Shown: piece by piece, positions 36,158 to 45,609 of the stretch
Position numbering within the stretch: position 1 is the stretch's first letter
How the letters are laid out: each line of letters begins with the position of its first letter
NCBI GenBank assembly: GCA_003151975.1
Contig: PLZD01000054.1
Span: forward strand, 125,446 to 189,445
Origin: Elusimicrobiota bacterium
GTDB taxonomy: Bacteria > Elusimicrobiota > Elusimicrobia > UBA1565 > UBA9628
DNA: 64,000 nt
Direction of reading: 5' to 3'
Position numbers and translations under genes: made by a program
The notes under the pieces: model-generated
The model's database searches: none
What the model was told of the DNA's origin: nothing
The model's input: the letters and a program-made list of their open reading frames with translations, nothing else

Positions 36158-36874
36158 TTAGCCGCCCATTATCGCAATTTTCAATACCGTCACATAGCCC
36201 GCGGCCAGACGGCGAAGATCGAGCTTCGACGAACCGCGCCGCCGGTCGATGAACTCGATGGGTACTTCCTTAAAACGCAGACCGGCGCGGCGCGCGCGGT
36301 ACAAAGTCTCATGCAGGATCGCGGGACCGGCTGACGTGAGCGTGCGGGGCGAAACGGCCTCAAGAGCGCGCCGGCTGAAGCAGCGGTAGCCCGAGTTGGT
36401 GTCCCTGACCGGTAATCCCAACAGCAGCCGCGCGTACGAGTTTGCGGCCAAGGTCAGGCAGCGCCGCGCCCACGAACGGTCGAAGTCGCTTCCGCCCGGC
36501 ACCAGCCGCGAGCCGATCGCGATGTCGCAATCTTTCATGGCGGACAGCAGCTCGGGAATGTATTTCGGCTGATGGGAAAAATCGGCGTCCATCTCGATGA
36601 CAAAATCCGCGCCGCGCTCGAGCGCGCGCAGATAGCCGTCGCGGCCCGCCAGGCCCCGGCCCGCGGGAGCGCCGGCGCGGTCGAGCAGGATCACGCGCGG
36701 ATCTTTGGCGGCGAGGCCGGCCACGATCTCGCCCGTGCCGTCCGGGCTGTGATCGTCGACGACGAGCGCCTCAAGTCCCTCGATGCCGAGCCCCAGGATC
36801 GTTTCGATGAGCGCCTTGATGTCGGCGCTTTCATTGAAGGTCGGGATCATGACGACGGTCCTGGCTGTACTCAC
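36158..36874 (-). CDS. GT2 polyprenol-monophosphomannose synthase-like enzyme
   Basis: This 238-residue GT-A protein shows VVMIPTFNESADI, VVDDHSPDGTGEI, EMDADFSHQPKY and RDTNSGYRCFSRRAL. All match bacterial Ppm1/DPM1 enzymes that transfer mannose or a similar hexose to polyprenyl phosphate. It starts at GTG 36874 in a GTGA overlap with the upstream YfhO copy, and ends one base before the other copy. It is the likely donor generator for both GT-C neighbours. Confidence 0.85.
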   Translation of the reverse strand: MSTARTVVMIPTFNESADIKALIETILGLGIEGLEALVVDDHSPDGTGEIVAGLAAKDPRVILLDRAGAPAGRGLAGRDGYLRALERGADFVIEMDADFSHQPKYIPELLSAMKDCDIAIGSRLVPGGSDFDRSWARRCLTLAANSYARLLLGLPVRDTNSGYRCFSRRALEAVSPRTLTSAGPAILHETLYRARRAGLRFKEVPIEFIDRRRGSSKLDLRRLAAGYVTVLKIAIMGG

Positions 36875-38814
36875 TCGAACTTCCGTTTCGCCAAGCCCAG
36901 CGCGCGCAGGGCGAAGGCCAGCAGCGCGCAAAGGCTCAAGATCAAACCGTGCCGCCAGGAGTCGGGCTCGTAGCGGAAATCGAGCCGCCACGAGCCCGCG
37001 GGAACATGGACTTTCTGGAAGGCGCCCAGCGCCGGTAGGCTCTCGACCGTCCCGTCGCCGCGCTCGGTCTTTAAGCTGATGCGCCAGCCCGGATAGCGCG
37101 GCTCCGCCGCGTAGACCCAGCCGGATTCCGGCGATTGCCCCGAGATCGAGAACCGGTCCTCGCGCGGCCGCTCGACGACAAGCTCGCGCCCGGGCCGGGG
37201 CCACGCGCCGCGGGGAAGACTCTCCGGCAGGCGCTCGCCGTCGGCCTCCGAAAAAGCGTAGGCCCCCGCGGCCGGTCCCAGGAAACGGTTGACGCGCCAC
37301 AGCGTCTGTCCCGCGTCGGAAAACTCCGCGGAAGCGGGTAGGAGCCCCGGCGTCAACAACGCCCGAACATCCGTCCATGGAAAGAGCTCGGCCGCCGCAG
37401 CCGCGCTCTTGGCGCCGAGCAGCCGGTCCATGACCTCGTAGTTGGCCTGAGGCACGAGCGGCTCTCCGAAGCTGGCGGCCGCGCGCAGATGGAACGGCTC
37501 GTTGGTCATGCCGTAAAGACGGTGCTTCCAGTCCTCGTAGTCCGCGCCGCGGCCGGCCTCGAGCGCCTTCGGCGAAAGGAGGTAGCGGTGGCCTCCAAGT
37601 TCGGCCTGAAGACGCCGGACCAGCGGTCCCGCGTAAGCGAAGAGCCCGGTGCCGGCCAAGGGAAGCGAGCCCATCCCGTAGACGCTGAGTTCCACGATCA
37701 GCAAAGCCGCGGCCAGGACGCGAACGCGGGCGCTCAGCATATCAACTCCCGCGGCGGCCAGGAGCGCCAGCACAGGGACGGCGAGGTAGCTGAAGTTTCC
37801 GGGATAACGCACGAACCGCAGCAGCGGGAGACGGCTCCACAGCGCGGCCGAGACGGGATTGGTCCCGCCCAGAATAATAAGAAGCACGCAGACAAGCCAA
37901 GCGCCGAAAACCGCCGCGCGGCGTCTAGGCAGAACGAACAAGCCGAGCGCCGCCAATGCCAGGCCCGCAAATCCCATAAAGCAGCTCTTCCACCATTCCA
38001 CCGCGGGATCGAAGGCCTTAAGAAGCCACGGGCTGATCCACTGAATGAGATCCGCGGGAGCGAAACCGAAATTCAAAGCTTCATCGAGGCCGACGCCGGC
38101 GGAACGATGCGAGAGCCGAACCAATTCGACGGCGGGAAGAAGCAAACAACCCGACAGCGCCGCCGCCCACGCGCCCGCCGACGCCCAGCCGCGCAGCAAT
38201 TCCCCCCTGCGGCCGCCCAGCGCGAGAGCGAAGACGAAGGCCGCGGCCGCAGAACCAACGAAGATCTGCGGATACCCCGCCAAGAACGCGGCGCACAAAC
38301 AAATCGCCAGCGGAAAAGGCCGCCGCGCGAGCAGGCAAAGTCCCGGCAGCAGCGCCAGCACGGCCAAGTGATTGACGAATGGCCTATTCTCGAGCCAGAC
38401 TCCGCCGAGACAGAGCAGTCCGGCTCCCGAGATCGCGGCGGTGCGCTTGAGCCCGCAGGAGCGCAGCCAGAGCAAGGACAGGAAGGCTGAGAGCCCATAA
38501 TGGATGAGATGGTATAGGAGCAGGCCGCTGCTGAAGCCGAAGAAAAAGAAGGGAACGCTGCCCGGATAGAAAACGGAGTTCTGCATGGTCGCGGCCGCGG
38601 GCATGCCGAAATAAAGGTAGGGGTCCCACAACGGCAGCCGTCCCGCCTGCAGCGTTTCGGCATCGAAGGCGCGCCAGGGATGATGGATGTAGGTCAAGTC
38701 GCCCCAGAACGGCGTCAGGCCGCGCAGACAGGGTGCCAGCAGCTGGACTGCGAGCGCCGCGAAAATTATCCCACAGGCCGCCAAATCGCGGTCGACGAAG
38801 GAGCCGCGCCTCAT
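36871..38814 (-). CDS. YfhO family GT-C membrane protein (copy 2)
   Basis: This 647-residue protein parallels copy 1: FWGDLTYIHHPW in the first loop, LQAGRLPLWDPYLYFG, about 12 helices, then a soluble beta-rich C-terminal region and a final helix. The two are clearly paralogous but well diverged, which suggests different acceptors or linkages instead of a recent duplication. It overlaps the O-antigen-ligase-like gene upstream by four bases and the GT2 gene downstream by four bases. Confidence 0.8.
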   Translation of the reverse strand: MRRGSFVDRDLAACGIIFAALAVQLLAPCLRGLTPFWGDLTYIHHPWRAFDAETLQAGRLPLWDPYLYFGMPAAATMQNSVFYPGSVPFFFFGFSSGLLLYHLIHYGLSAFLSLLWLRSCGLKRTAAISGAGLLCLGGVWLENRPFVNHLAVLALLPGLCLLARRPFPLAICLCAAFLAGYPQIFVGSAAAAFVFALALGGRRGELLRGWASAGAWAAALSGCLLLPAVELVRLSHRSAGVGLDEALNFGFAPADLIQWISPWLLKAFDPAVEWWKSCFMGFAGLALAALGLFVLPRRRAAVFGAWLVCVLLIILGGTNPVSAALWSRLPLLRFVRYPGNFSYLAVPVLALLAAAGVDMLSARVRVLAAALLIVELSVYGMGSLPLAGTGLFAYAGPLVRRLQAELGGHRYLLSPKALEAGRGADYEDWKHRLYGMTNEPFHLRAAASFGEPLVPQANYEVMDRLLGAKSAAAAAELFPWTDVRALLTPGLLPASAEFSDAGQTLWRVNRFLGPAAGAYAFSEADGERLPESLPRGAWPRPGRELVVERPREDRFSISGQSPESGWVYAAEPRYPGWRISLKTERGDGTVESLPALGAFQKVHVPAGSWRLDFRYEPDSWRHGLILSLCALLAFALRALGLAKRKFE

Positions 38815-40250
38815 GGCCGCCTCAGCGCGGGGCAGTAGACGGCGCCCGCCTCTCGGGCCGCGCGCGCGGCGTCCGCGCGGCCGAGCTGAAGGTCGAGCCG
38901 CTCAAGCGCCAGCCACGTCGAGGCGCGAAACGGATCAAGGTGCGCCGAACGCTCGAAGCGCGCCGCCGCCTCGGTTAAGTCTCCACCGGCGAGCTTAAGC
39001 TCGGCGATGTCGCGCTCGGCCTCGGGATCGTCGGCGAGTGCCGCGGCGCGCTCAAGCTTCGGCAACGTGGCGGATGCGCCCTCGCCCGCGCGGAAACTCT
39101 CGACCGCCGCGGATTTTAGCCGGTCCGACTCCCAGCGCCGATACGACCACGAGCACACCCAAAGCGAGGACGCCAAGATTAGCAGGCAGTAGGGTATCTT
39201 ACGGCCGCGCGGGACGTTGACGCCGCGGGCGGTCTGGGAGCCCGACGAGGCGACGAAATAGCAGAAAATCCAAAAGGCGGCCGGGATGGAAAGCGCGTAA
39301 TCAAAACAGGACTGGATCAAAATGGCCACGACGCCGAAGCGCTTGTGCTCTCCGCCCTTGTGGAGCAGATGAGCCATCCCGGCGGCCCAAAGCAATAGAT
39401 AAGGCAGGCCGCACTCGGCCGCGGTCTCGAGGAAGTATTGATGCGCGTAGATTGAGGAGAGATCCGACCCGGGCCGCTGCGCCACGGTCGCGGCGTAGGC
39501 GAAGCTTCCGGGGCCCCAGCCCAGCAGGGGATGGCGGAGCGCCAGGCGCCATGCCGCCGTCCACCACTGCCAGCGGTGCAGGACTTCAGGACCTTGAAGT
39601 TTACTGTAGATCATGATCAAGCACACAAGACCGATGCCCGCCCCCAAGCGGGCCGCCGGGGTCCCGGCTCTCCCACGCGCCAGGAGCAGAGCGCCGCCCA
39701 AGCCGAGCCACGCGCCCACGCTCTTCGACCACCAAAGTCCGCAGAGCAGCCCCGCGGAGAGCGGCCAGTCCTCCTTTTGAACGGCCAAGGGCAGCAGCAT
39801 GAGGATCGTTCCCGCGAAGATGTTTTGATTGAGGAAAGTCGACGGAGGTCGAGGCGTGTGGTCGTGAAATTTCTGATAGAACGCCAGCAGGACGAGCACC
39901 CAAGCTGACGCCCGGATGGCCTGGTCGATGACGGCCCGCTCATCCTTGGAGACGACATCGAGCGCGGGGAAGATCCAAAGCCCCAGCAGCATGGCTCTCC
40001 AGGCCGGGATCGAGTACGAAGACACCGGACTCATATACGCCGCAACACCGCTCAAGACGGCAAGGCCCGCCGACCAAGCGAGGACGCGGTTGGAAGGCAT
40101 GGGAACGTAGCCCACGATGATGCGCAGGATTAACCAAGCCGAGAAGCCGGCCGCCACGAGGATGAAAAGGAGGGACTGCGTCCAAAGGTCCCAACAACCC
40201 CTCAGCAGGGGCCCGAGGGCGACCAGAAGCCCGATCAGCAGGGCTAGCAC
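38811..40250 (-). CDS. O-antigen ligase family protein (Wzy_C) with C-terminal TPR repeats
   Basis: This 479-residue protein has about ten transmembrane helices, the Wzy_C-type periplasmic segment HPLLGWGPGSFAY followed by AHQYFLETAAECGLP, and a soluble tail (about 385-479) with two to three TPR-like repeats. Such enzymes polymerise glycans (Wzy), join O-antigen to lipid A core (WaaL) or glycosylate type IV pilins (PglL/TfpO); sequence alone does not separate these. It begins at GTG 40250, nine bases after the pilQ stop, so it is probably cotranscribed with the pilus genes. Confidence 0.75.
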   Translation of the reverse strand: MLALLIGLLVALGPLLRGCWDLWTQSLLFILVAAGFSAWLILRIIVGYVPMPSNRVLAWSAGLAVLSGVAAYMSPVSSYSIPAWRAMLLGLWIFPALDVVSKDERAVIDQAIRASAWVLVLLAFYQKFHDHTPRPPSTFLNQNIFAGTILMLLPLAVQKEDWPLSAGLLCGLWWSKSVGAWLGLGGALLLARGRAGTPAARLGAGIGLVCLIMIYSKLQGPEVLHRWQWWTAAWRLALRHPLLGWGPGSFAYAATVAQRPGSDLSSIYAHQYFLETAAECGLPYLLLWAAGMAHLLHKGGEHKRFGVVAILIQSCFDYALSIPAAFWIFCYFVASSGSQTARGVNVPRGRKIPYCLLILASSLWVCSWSYRRWESDRLKSAAVESFRAGEGASATLPKLERAAALADDPEAERDIAELKLAGGDLTEAAARFERSAHLDPFRASTWLALERLDLQLGRADAARAAREAGAVYCPALRRP

Positions 40251-40259
40251 ACGCGCCTG

Positions 40260-42221
40260 TTAGTCGGCCAAAATCTTGGTCGTGACGAAGATCAGCAGTT
40301 CCGTGCGGGATCGCGAGGTCGTCTTTGTCTTAAACAGCCAGCCGAGAATCGGGATGTCGCCCAGGATCGGGATCTTCGAGATCGAGTCCTGCACGCTGTC
40401 CGAGATCAGGCCGCCAATGACAATGGTCTCGCCGTCCCTGACCAGCACCGTCGTCGTGGCGTTGCGCGAGTTGACGGTCGGCGCGGCGCTCGAGCCGCCG
40501 GCAACCGATGCTGCGGGCTGGCTGACCACGGGGTTGATGACCAGCGTGACTCGTCCGTCCGCATTGACAGTCGGCGTCACGCTCATCTGGATGCCGATGG
40601 TCACGTAGCTGACAGCCGTGGAGACCGTGTTGGCCGTGGCGTTGGAGGTCACGTAAGGAACCTGGGTCGTGACGTTGATGTTCGCGGGCTGGTTGTTGAG
40701 GGTCGCGACCTTCGGGTCCGAGAGGACCTTGACCTTGCCTTGAGAGGCGGCCGCCGTCAGCGTCATGTTGAGGAAGTAGTTGTTCGTCACGCGGCCCAGA
40801 GTCAGCGCGCCGAAAATCTGGCTCGCGGGCAGGTTCACGCCGGTACCGCGGCCCGTGGCGCCGCCTCCGGGAGTGAAGTTGTAGCCCTGGTCGAGCGCGG
40901 CCGCGCCGACTTGGCCTGCGGGCGCCGGCGAGGCCTGGGCGACCGGGACGATCGGCAGCGTGCCGGGGGCGAGCGTGCCGCCGTTGGTGTTGACGCCTTG
41001 CTGGCCGCCCATCACCGAGTGATCGAGGGAGGCGTAGTCCCACTGCACGCCGAAGCTCAGCGAATTGTTCAAGTTGACTTCGACGAGCTTGGCCTCGATG
41101 AGCACCTGCTTTGGCTTCTGGTCGAGTTGGGAAATCAAGAGTTCGGTCCGCGCCAGACCCTCGATGGACTCGGTGATAATCAGAGAGTTGGTCTTGGCGT
41201 CGGCCAAGGCCGTACCGGAGCGGCCCTCGGCCGTGCGCACCGCGTTGACCGTCGGCAGAAGGTCGGCGGCCTTGCTGTAGTTGAGCGTGAGGACTTTGGT
41301 CGCCGTCGCGGCGGCCGTCTGCGATTTGACCAGCGCTTGAGGCGTGAGCACGCGCAGGATGTTCTCGCCGACCTGGGAGGTCGAAAGGCTCATCATGGTC
41401 AGAATCGTGCGGAAGGCCTCGTCGAACGGGACGTCGTTGAGATGCAAGGTCAGGTTGCCGTCGACGTCGGGCCCGTAGATGATGTTGATCTTGGCCTTGG
41501 CCGCGAGCAGCTTGATGACATCCTTGATATCGGTGTTGTCGAAATCCAGCGATACCAGGTCGTGAGGCAAGCCGCTCATGATGTCGGTATGATTGACGGC
41601 CTTGCTTTGAGTCGAATCCGCGGGCCGCGGAGCCGCGGGCGCCGAGGCTCCGTTGTCGCTCGCGTTGTCGCTGGCGTCCGTCTTCGCCGCCATATCGGAG
41701 ACCTCTTGGGACATCTGCGTCGACATGCCGCCGGCTTCGGCGGCGGGCTTATCGAGGCTGCCCGTGACCATGTTCAGCAGCCGCGGCTTGGCCGCGTCGA
41801 CGGCGGGTCCGAGAGCGATCAAGAGCCCTCCGTCGTTTTTAGTGATCTCGTAGCCGGTCATCTTGTTGAGGTCCATCACCACGCGAGAGACGAGCTCCGG
41901 CGCGGGTTTGTATTGGCTGGCTCGAACTCCTTTGAGGTAGCGTCCCGCGGCCGCAAAGCTCTTGGCGGGAGCCTTGTACTGAGCGCCCGTGATGTCGACG
42001 ATCAGGCGGGGCGGCGTCGCCGTGACGCGGCTCGTGTACTGAGACTGCGCGCTGAGATTGATCTGCACCCTGTCGCCGGCCACTTTGATCGCGTCGAGGG
42101 AAGGCTCGTCGGCCGCCCACAAAAGGGGAATGGAGCCGGGCGGAAAAGAGAGCAGCCCGGAGAGGATGGCGGCGGCCAGTTTCTTGGGCCCAGGCCGCGG
42201 CGCGCGCTGTATCATGGTCAT
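40260..42221 (-). CDS. pilQ: Type IV pilus secretin PilQ
   Basis: This 653-residue outer-membrane secretin has a signal sequence (about 10-37), one AMIN domain (about 40-135), a low-complexity linker (about 150-215), a STN/N0-like domain (about 222-280), an N1-like domain, and the secretin domain to the end, with NVTTQVPYV, VRDGETIVIGGLI and IPILGDIPILGWLFK as family signatures. A Gly/Ala/Pro-rich insertion at about 420-460 interrupts the N-terminal part of the secretin domain. It forms the pore for the pilus. GGGAG lies seven bases before ATG 42221. Shorter than proteobacterial PilQ, with a single AMIN domain. Confidence 0.95.
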   Translation of the reverse strand: MTMIQRAPRPGPKKLAAAILSGLLSFPPGSIPLLWAADEPSLDAIKVAGDRVQINLSAQSQYTSRVTATPPRLIVDITGAQYKAPAKSFAAAGRYLKGVRASQYKPAPELVSRVVMDLNKMTGYEITKNDGGLLIALGPAVDAAKPRLLNMVTGSLDKPAAEAGGMSTQMSQEVSDMAAKTDASDNASDNGASAPAAPRPADSTQSKAVNHTDIMSGLPHDLVSLDFDNTDIKDVIKLLAAKAKINIIYGPDVDGNLTLHLNDVPFDEAFRTILTMMSLSTSQVGENILRVLTPQALVKSQTAAATATKVLTLNYSKAADLLPTVNAVRTAEGRSGTALADAKTNSLIITESIEGLARTELLISQLDQKPKQVLIEAKLVEVNLNNSLSFGVQWDYASLDHSVMGGQQGVNTNGGTLAPGTLPIVPVAQASPAPAGQVGAAALDQGYNFTPGGGATGRGTGVNLPASQIFGALTLGRVTNNYFLNMTLTAAASQGKVKVLSDPKVATLNNQPANINVTTQVPYVTSNATANTVSTAVSYVTIGIQMSVTPTVNADGRVTLVINPVVSQPAASVAGGSSAAPTVNSRNATTTVLVRDGETIVIGGLISDSVQDSISKIPILGDIPILGWLFKTKTTSRSRTELLIFVTTKILAD

Positions 42222-42245
42222 GGGTTTCTCCCGTATCTCAACCGC

Positions 42246-43187
42246 TCAATCCTTGATCGTCTCGCCGAGCTTGAATGTCTGAACGCTGCTTTCCGCATTC
42301 TTCAAATAAGCGCTCTTCTGCTTGAGGTTCATCGAGCCCGACACGCCCTGCACCGAATGGCCCTTGGCATCGTACAATTTCCCGCGCCGCAGGATAAAGC
42401 TCAGGCCGTAGCTGTTGTCGGTGAAAAGGGCGTAATCGGCGGCTCTATCCTTCATGATGGCCTTGAGCGTCAGGTTGTGGATGCTGAAATCCTCCGGGCT
42501 GAAGGCGTGACTCGTGGCCGCGCCCCGAGCACCCAGTTTCTGGAAAGGATCGCGCAGATCGTCGGCGGTATAGATGTCCTTGACCGTCTTCGTCGGCGCC
42601 GCCGTGCCCGTTGAGACCGCGACCGGAGATGCGGGGGCCGCGGCCGTGCCCGCGGCTAATAGGTCCAACCACAAACTGTCTTTGTCCGCGAACAAAACCA
42701 TCGTGTCGGCGCCGGCGTCGATCAAAGTCACGGGCTGACCTTTGATTTCGAACGGATACACGGCGTAAAAAGCGTCGCGCTCTTTCTGATTGGCCGACCG
42801 GCTCTTGCCGGCCGCGAAGGTCTTGGCCAACTGCTGGACCGCCGCGCTCTTGTAGAACTCGGCGTCGTCATGGCCCGGCGAGAAGGTCCGTCCCTCGGGG
42901 CCCGCGGCTTGCCCAGGCTTTACGAAGGAAGTCTTGATCCCGCGCGACGCCAAGCCCTCCTCCTTCGAGCTGAGGCGCTTCCACACCAGCGGACCGCAAA
43001 CCACGCTCTTCCATTTCCCCGGCTTGGCCGAGGAAGACGCGAGCCCGGACAAAATGGAAACCGCGTCCTTCTCGGCCGTCGGGCTCGGCACCGGAATCCC
43101 CGGGCCAAGCGCGACAGCCGACGGGGCGGCATGAAGCCCGGACGACGCCAGGACGAGAATCAAAGCGGCGGCCTGAAGCTTCATCAT
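42246..43187 (-). CDS. pilP: PilP-like pilus assembly protein
   Basis: This 313-residue protein has a signal peptide (about 1-21). The C-terminal region (about 205-313) matches PilP: DDLRDPFQ, then the beta-sandwich with LTLKAIMKD, an ALF/TDN stretch, and a RRGKLYDAKG turn that resembles the GxxLG segment. The N-terminal half is a non-conserved domain of about 150 residues, absent from short PilP lipoproteins, and no lipobox is seen. It overlaps pilO by four bases and sits between pilO and pilQ, the canonical PilP position. Confidence 0.75.
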   Translation of the reverse strand: MMKLQAAALILVLASSGLHAAPSAVALGPGIPVPSPTAEKDAVSILSGLASSSAKPGKWKSVVCGPLVWKRLSSKEEGLASRGIKTSFVKPGQAAGPEGRTFSPGHDDAEFYKSAAVQQLAKTFAAGKSRSANQKERDAFYAVYPFEIKGQPVTLIDAGADTMVLFADKDSLWLDLLAAGTAAAPASPVAVSTGTAAPTKTVKDIYTADDLRDPFQKLGARGAATSHAFSPEDFSIHNLTLKAIMKDRAADYALFTDNSYGLSFILRRGKLYDAKGHSVQGVSGSMNLKQKSAYLKNAESSVQTFKLGETIKD

Positions 43188-43744
43188 CCTTTGTATTGGT
43201 AAGAGATCAAGGTGAAGGTCACCGTCATGAGGCCGGTGTCGGCGGCGGGCTCGGAGTAGTTGACGTCCTTGACGTTGAAAATACGCTCCGCCAACGAGAC
43301 GGCGGCGAGGAACCGGCCGATATTATGGAAGCTGCCCTTCACGGTCAAAGGATAGGGCAGTTCATTATAAAAAGGGCTGCCCCCCTTGGCCGCGGTGGCG
43401 CCGGGAGTGAAGCTCATTAAAGTCACGCCGTAGTCGTCGGCGAGCTCGCTGATCGTCACGAGAATCTCGGGCGTCGATTTCTCCTTGGGCAGACGCTGCT
43501 CCAAGTCGATGACCTTCTGATTCAGGACGATGAGTTCCTTCTCGAGCTGGTCCTTGCGGGCCGCGACGCCCGTCAGCTTGTTGATCTCCGCCTCGGTGTC
43601 CGAGATGCTCTTCTCCGCGTCGGCGATCTTGTCCGAGAACGGCGACCAGAAAAAGTGGTAATAGCAAAAGCTCCCGGCGATCAAGGCGATGCCGCCGCCG
43701 ATGAGGATCTGCTGCTGCTGCTTGCTCAGTTTTATCTTGGCCAT
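43184..43744 (-). CDS. pilO: Type IV pilus inner-membrane protein PilO
   Basis: This 186-residue protein has one transmembrane helix (about 12-32), a coiled coil (about 38-85) and a ferredoxin-like periplasmic domain. It forms heterodimers with PilN in the alignment complex that links the cytoplasmic motor to the PilQ secretin. Position between pilN and pilP, length and topology all match the family. Confidence 0.85.
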   Translation of the reverse strand: MAKIKLSKQQQQILIGGGIALIAGSFCYYHFFWSPFSDKIADAEKSISDTEAEINKLTGVAARKDQLEKELIVLNQKVIDLEQRLPKEKSTPEILVTISELADDYGVTLMSFTPGATAAKGGSPFYNELPYPLTVKGSFHNIGRFLAAVSLAERIFNVKDVNYSEPAADTGLMTVTFTLISYQYKG

Positions 43745-43747
43745 GGA

Positions 43748-44311
43748 CTAGGAACCTGGTGCATAGTTCGCTTTCAAAGAGAACGAGTTGACGGTCCCGT
43801 CGGGGGTGGAGTTGGAGGTCACGGGCCCCATGTCGACGCCGGTAAACTTGCCGGTGCCCTCGAGCTTCCTGATCCAGGCGGCGATGTCCTCGTTGGTGCG
43901 CGCCTCCGCCGAGATGGTGAGCGCCAGCGGCGGACCGGCCGCGCCCCCGCCCTTGGTGCCGAGCGTCTTGACGCGGATGCCCTCCGGGACGCTGGTCACG
44001 AACTCCGACATAAAGACCGGGTAGAGCGGCCTGCCGCTGTCGAGCTTCTGGACGGCGTTGACGTGGTCGTTGACTCCCTTTTTCTTGGCCTCGAGGTCGT
44101 CGACAACTTTCTTGATATCCTTGAGGCGGCCCAGCTTAACGTTGTCGGCGGTCAGCTGCCGCTGAAGGCTGCCGAGCTTCCACAGATGGGTCAAAGACGC
44201 CATGACGACGATCGCGCCGATGAGGATGCCGGCGGCGGACGCCTGAAGGATCTGCTGGCGCTGTTGGACCTTCGCCAGGATATCCGCTGGAACTAGGTTT
44301 ATCTTGATCAT
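43748..44311 (-). CDS. pilN: Type IV pilus inner-membrane protein PilN
   Basis: This 187-residue protein begins with IKINLVPADI, the cytoplasmic peptide that docks into PilM (consensus INLLP). A transmembrane helix (about 24-46), a coiled coil and a periplasmic domain follow. It starts six bases after the pilM stop. Confidence 0.9.
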   Translation of the reverse strand: MIKINLVPADILAKVQQRQQILQASAAGILIGAIVVMASLTHLWKLGSLQRQLTADNVKLGRLKDIKKVVDDLEAKKKGVNDHVNAVQKLDSGRPLYPVFMSEFVTSVPEGIRVKTLGTKGGGAAGPPLALTISAEARTNEDIAAWIRKLEGTGKFTGVDMGPVTSNSTPDGTVNSFSLKANYAPGS

Positions 44312-44317
44312 CTTTTC

Positions 44318-45499
44318 TTAGAGCCAGTCCTTGTTGCGCCGCAGCGCCAGGCCGACCGCCACCCCGAAGGACGGCGCCAAGTCTGCAGGCAGATCCGCGG
44401 GCGCATCCTTGAATATCGAGAACGGATCGAGAACGGTCACGGGCACTTTAAGCTCGATGCCGAGGTGCTTGGACAAGTTCTTGAGGCGGGCCACGCCCCC
44501 CATCAGGACGATGCGGCCGATGGAGCGCTCCGGCCCTTGCGACAGATAGAAATCGACGGAGCGATGCACCTCGCCGACCATGTCCTTGACCACATTGACG
44601 ACGGCCTGGGAAACGCCTAAGGCCTCGCGCTGGCCCTCCTGCAGGGCCTTCTCCTTCTCGGCGGGATCGACGATGATGCCGTAGGTCTTTTTGAGCTCCT
44701 CGGCTTTGTTGAAGTCGACCTGGAACGCCTTCATGATGGCCTTCGACAAGGTGTTGCCCGAGATGAAGATGTCGCGCACGACGCGGGTCACGCCGTTCTC
44801 TATAATGGAAAGATTGGTGACGGAATGGCCGATGTTGAGATAGAGGGTCGCCCCCATCTCGGCTTTTGGGTCGCGCTGCATCTCGAAGACGTTCTCCAGC
44901 GCGAAAGAGTCGACGTCGATGATGGTCGGGGAAAGACCGGCGCCCTGCAGTATGTCGAGGCGCATAGTGACCACGTCCCTCTTGGCCGCGACCAGCACCG
45001 TCTCCATCATTTTCTGCCCTTCTTCGACGATATCGCTCAGGATGTGAAAGCCAAGCTGGACCTCGTTGATGTCGAAAGGAATGAACGGCTCGGCCTCGGT
45101 CGCCAAGGTCGCGGAGAGCTCGGACTTAGTCAGCCGCGGGAACTTGACGTAGCGCACGATGACGGAGTTGCCCGACAGCGCGGTCGCGACTTCCTTGACC
45201 TTGACGCCCTTCTTGATGATGAAGGCGCGCAGCTCGTTGATGATCTGAGCCTTCTTCTCTTCGGGGCTGGCCTCCGCCTTCGCGGCCAGGGGGATGTAGC
45301 CCCAGCTCTTGAGATGGGCCGCGCCGTTTTCGAGCTTGACCTCCGCGATCTTGATCGCGTAGGTGCCGATGTCGACGGCGACGAGGTCCTCGGGACCGAA
45401 CAAGAAGGCGGTCAGGGACTTGGCCTTTTTCATGGCCTCGCCGAGCTTCGCCTTGAAGTTCGCCTCCTTGACGTTCGCGTCGTCCGGTTTAACCGGCAT
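44318..45499 (-). CDS. pilM: Type IV pilus assembly protein PilM
   Basis: This 393-residue actin-like cytoplasmic ATPase has LVAVDIGTYAIKIAEVK (phosphate 1 loop), IDVDSFALENVF, YLNIGHSVTNLSIIENG (phosphate 2) and IVLMGGVARLKNL (adenosine motif). PilM binds the N-terminus of PilN and links it to the pilus motor. AGGAG lies 11 bases before the ATG. It leads the pil operon and has a strong promoter about 110 bases upstream, with a terminator-like hairpin in the leader. Confidence 0.95.
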   Translation of the reverse strand: MPVKPDDANVKEANFKAKLGEAMKKAKSLTAFLFGPEDLVAVDIGTYAIKIAEVKLENGAAHLKSWGYIPLAAKAEASPEEKKAQIINELRAFIIKKGVKVKEVATALSGNSVIVRYVKFPRLTKSELSATLATEAEPFIPFDINEVQLGFHILSDIVEEGQKMMETVLVAAKRDVVTMRLDILQGAGLSPTIIDVDSFALENVFEMQRDPKAEMGATLYLNIGHSVTNLSIIENGVTRVVRDIFISGNTLSKAIMKAFQVDFNKAEELKKTYGIIVDPAEKEKALQEGQREALGVSQAVVNVVKDMVGEVHRSVDFYLSQGPERSIGRIVLMGGVARLKNLSKHLGIELKVPVTVLDPFSIFKDAPADLPADLAPSFGVAVGLALRRNKDWL

Positions 45500-45529
45500 A
45501 GAGCATTCTTCTCCTGGTCATGTGAGCAT

Positions 45530-45571
45530 AAAAAAACGCCGAAGTCCCTTGTTACAGGGATCAACTCGGCG
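45530..45571 (-). terminator. Intrinsic-terminator-like hairpin in the pilM leader (possible attenuator or sRNA end)
   Basis: On the minus strand CGCCGA pairs with TCGGCG (45571-45566 with 45542-45537). An inner TCCC/GGGA stem lies inside, and seven T residues follow (45536-45530). This is a textbook Rho-independent terminator, yet it lies between the pilM promoter and the pilM start, with no minus-strand gene upstream that would need it. It could end a short RNA or control readthrough into the pil operon. Confidence 0.65.
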
Positions 45572-45609
45572 CACATCGAACAAACGGCAAACGGCCTGGC
45601 TTCCCCACA

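Noticed and set aside
40740..42614. A 624-codon plus-strand open frame opposite pilQ and pilP
   Set aside because: The PilQ secretin motifs are on the other strand; this frame is a composition artefact.
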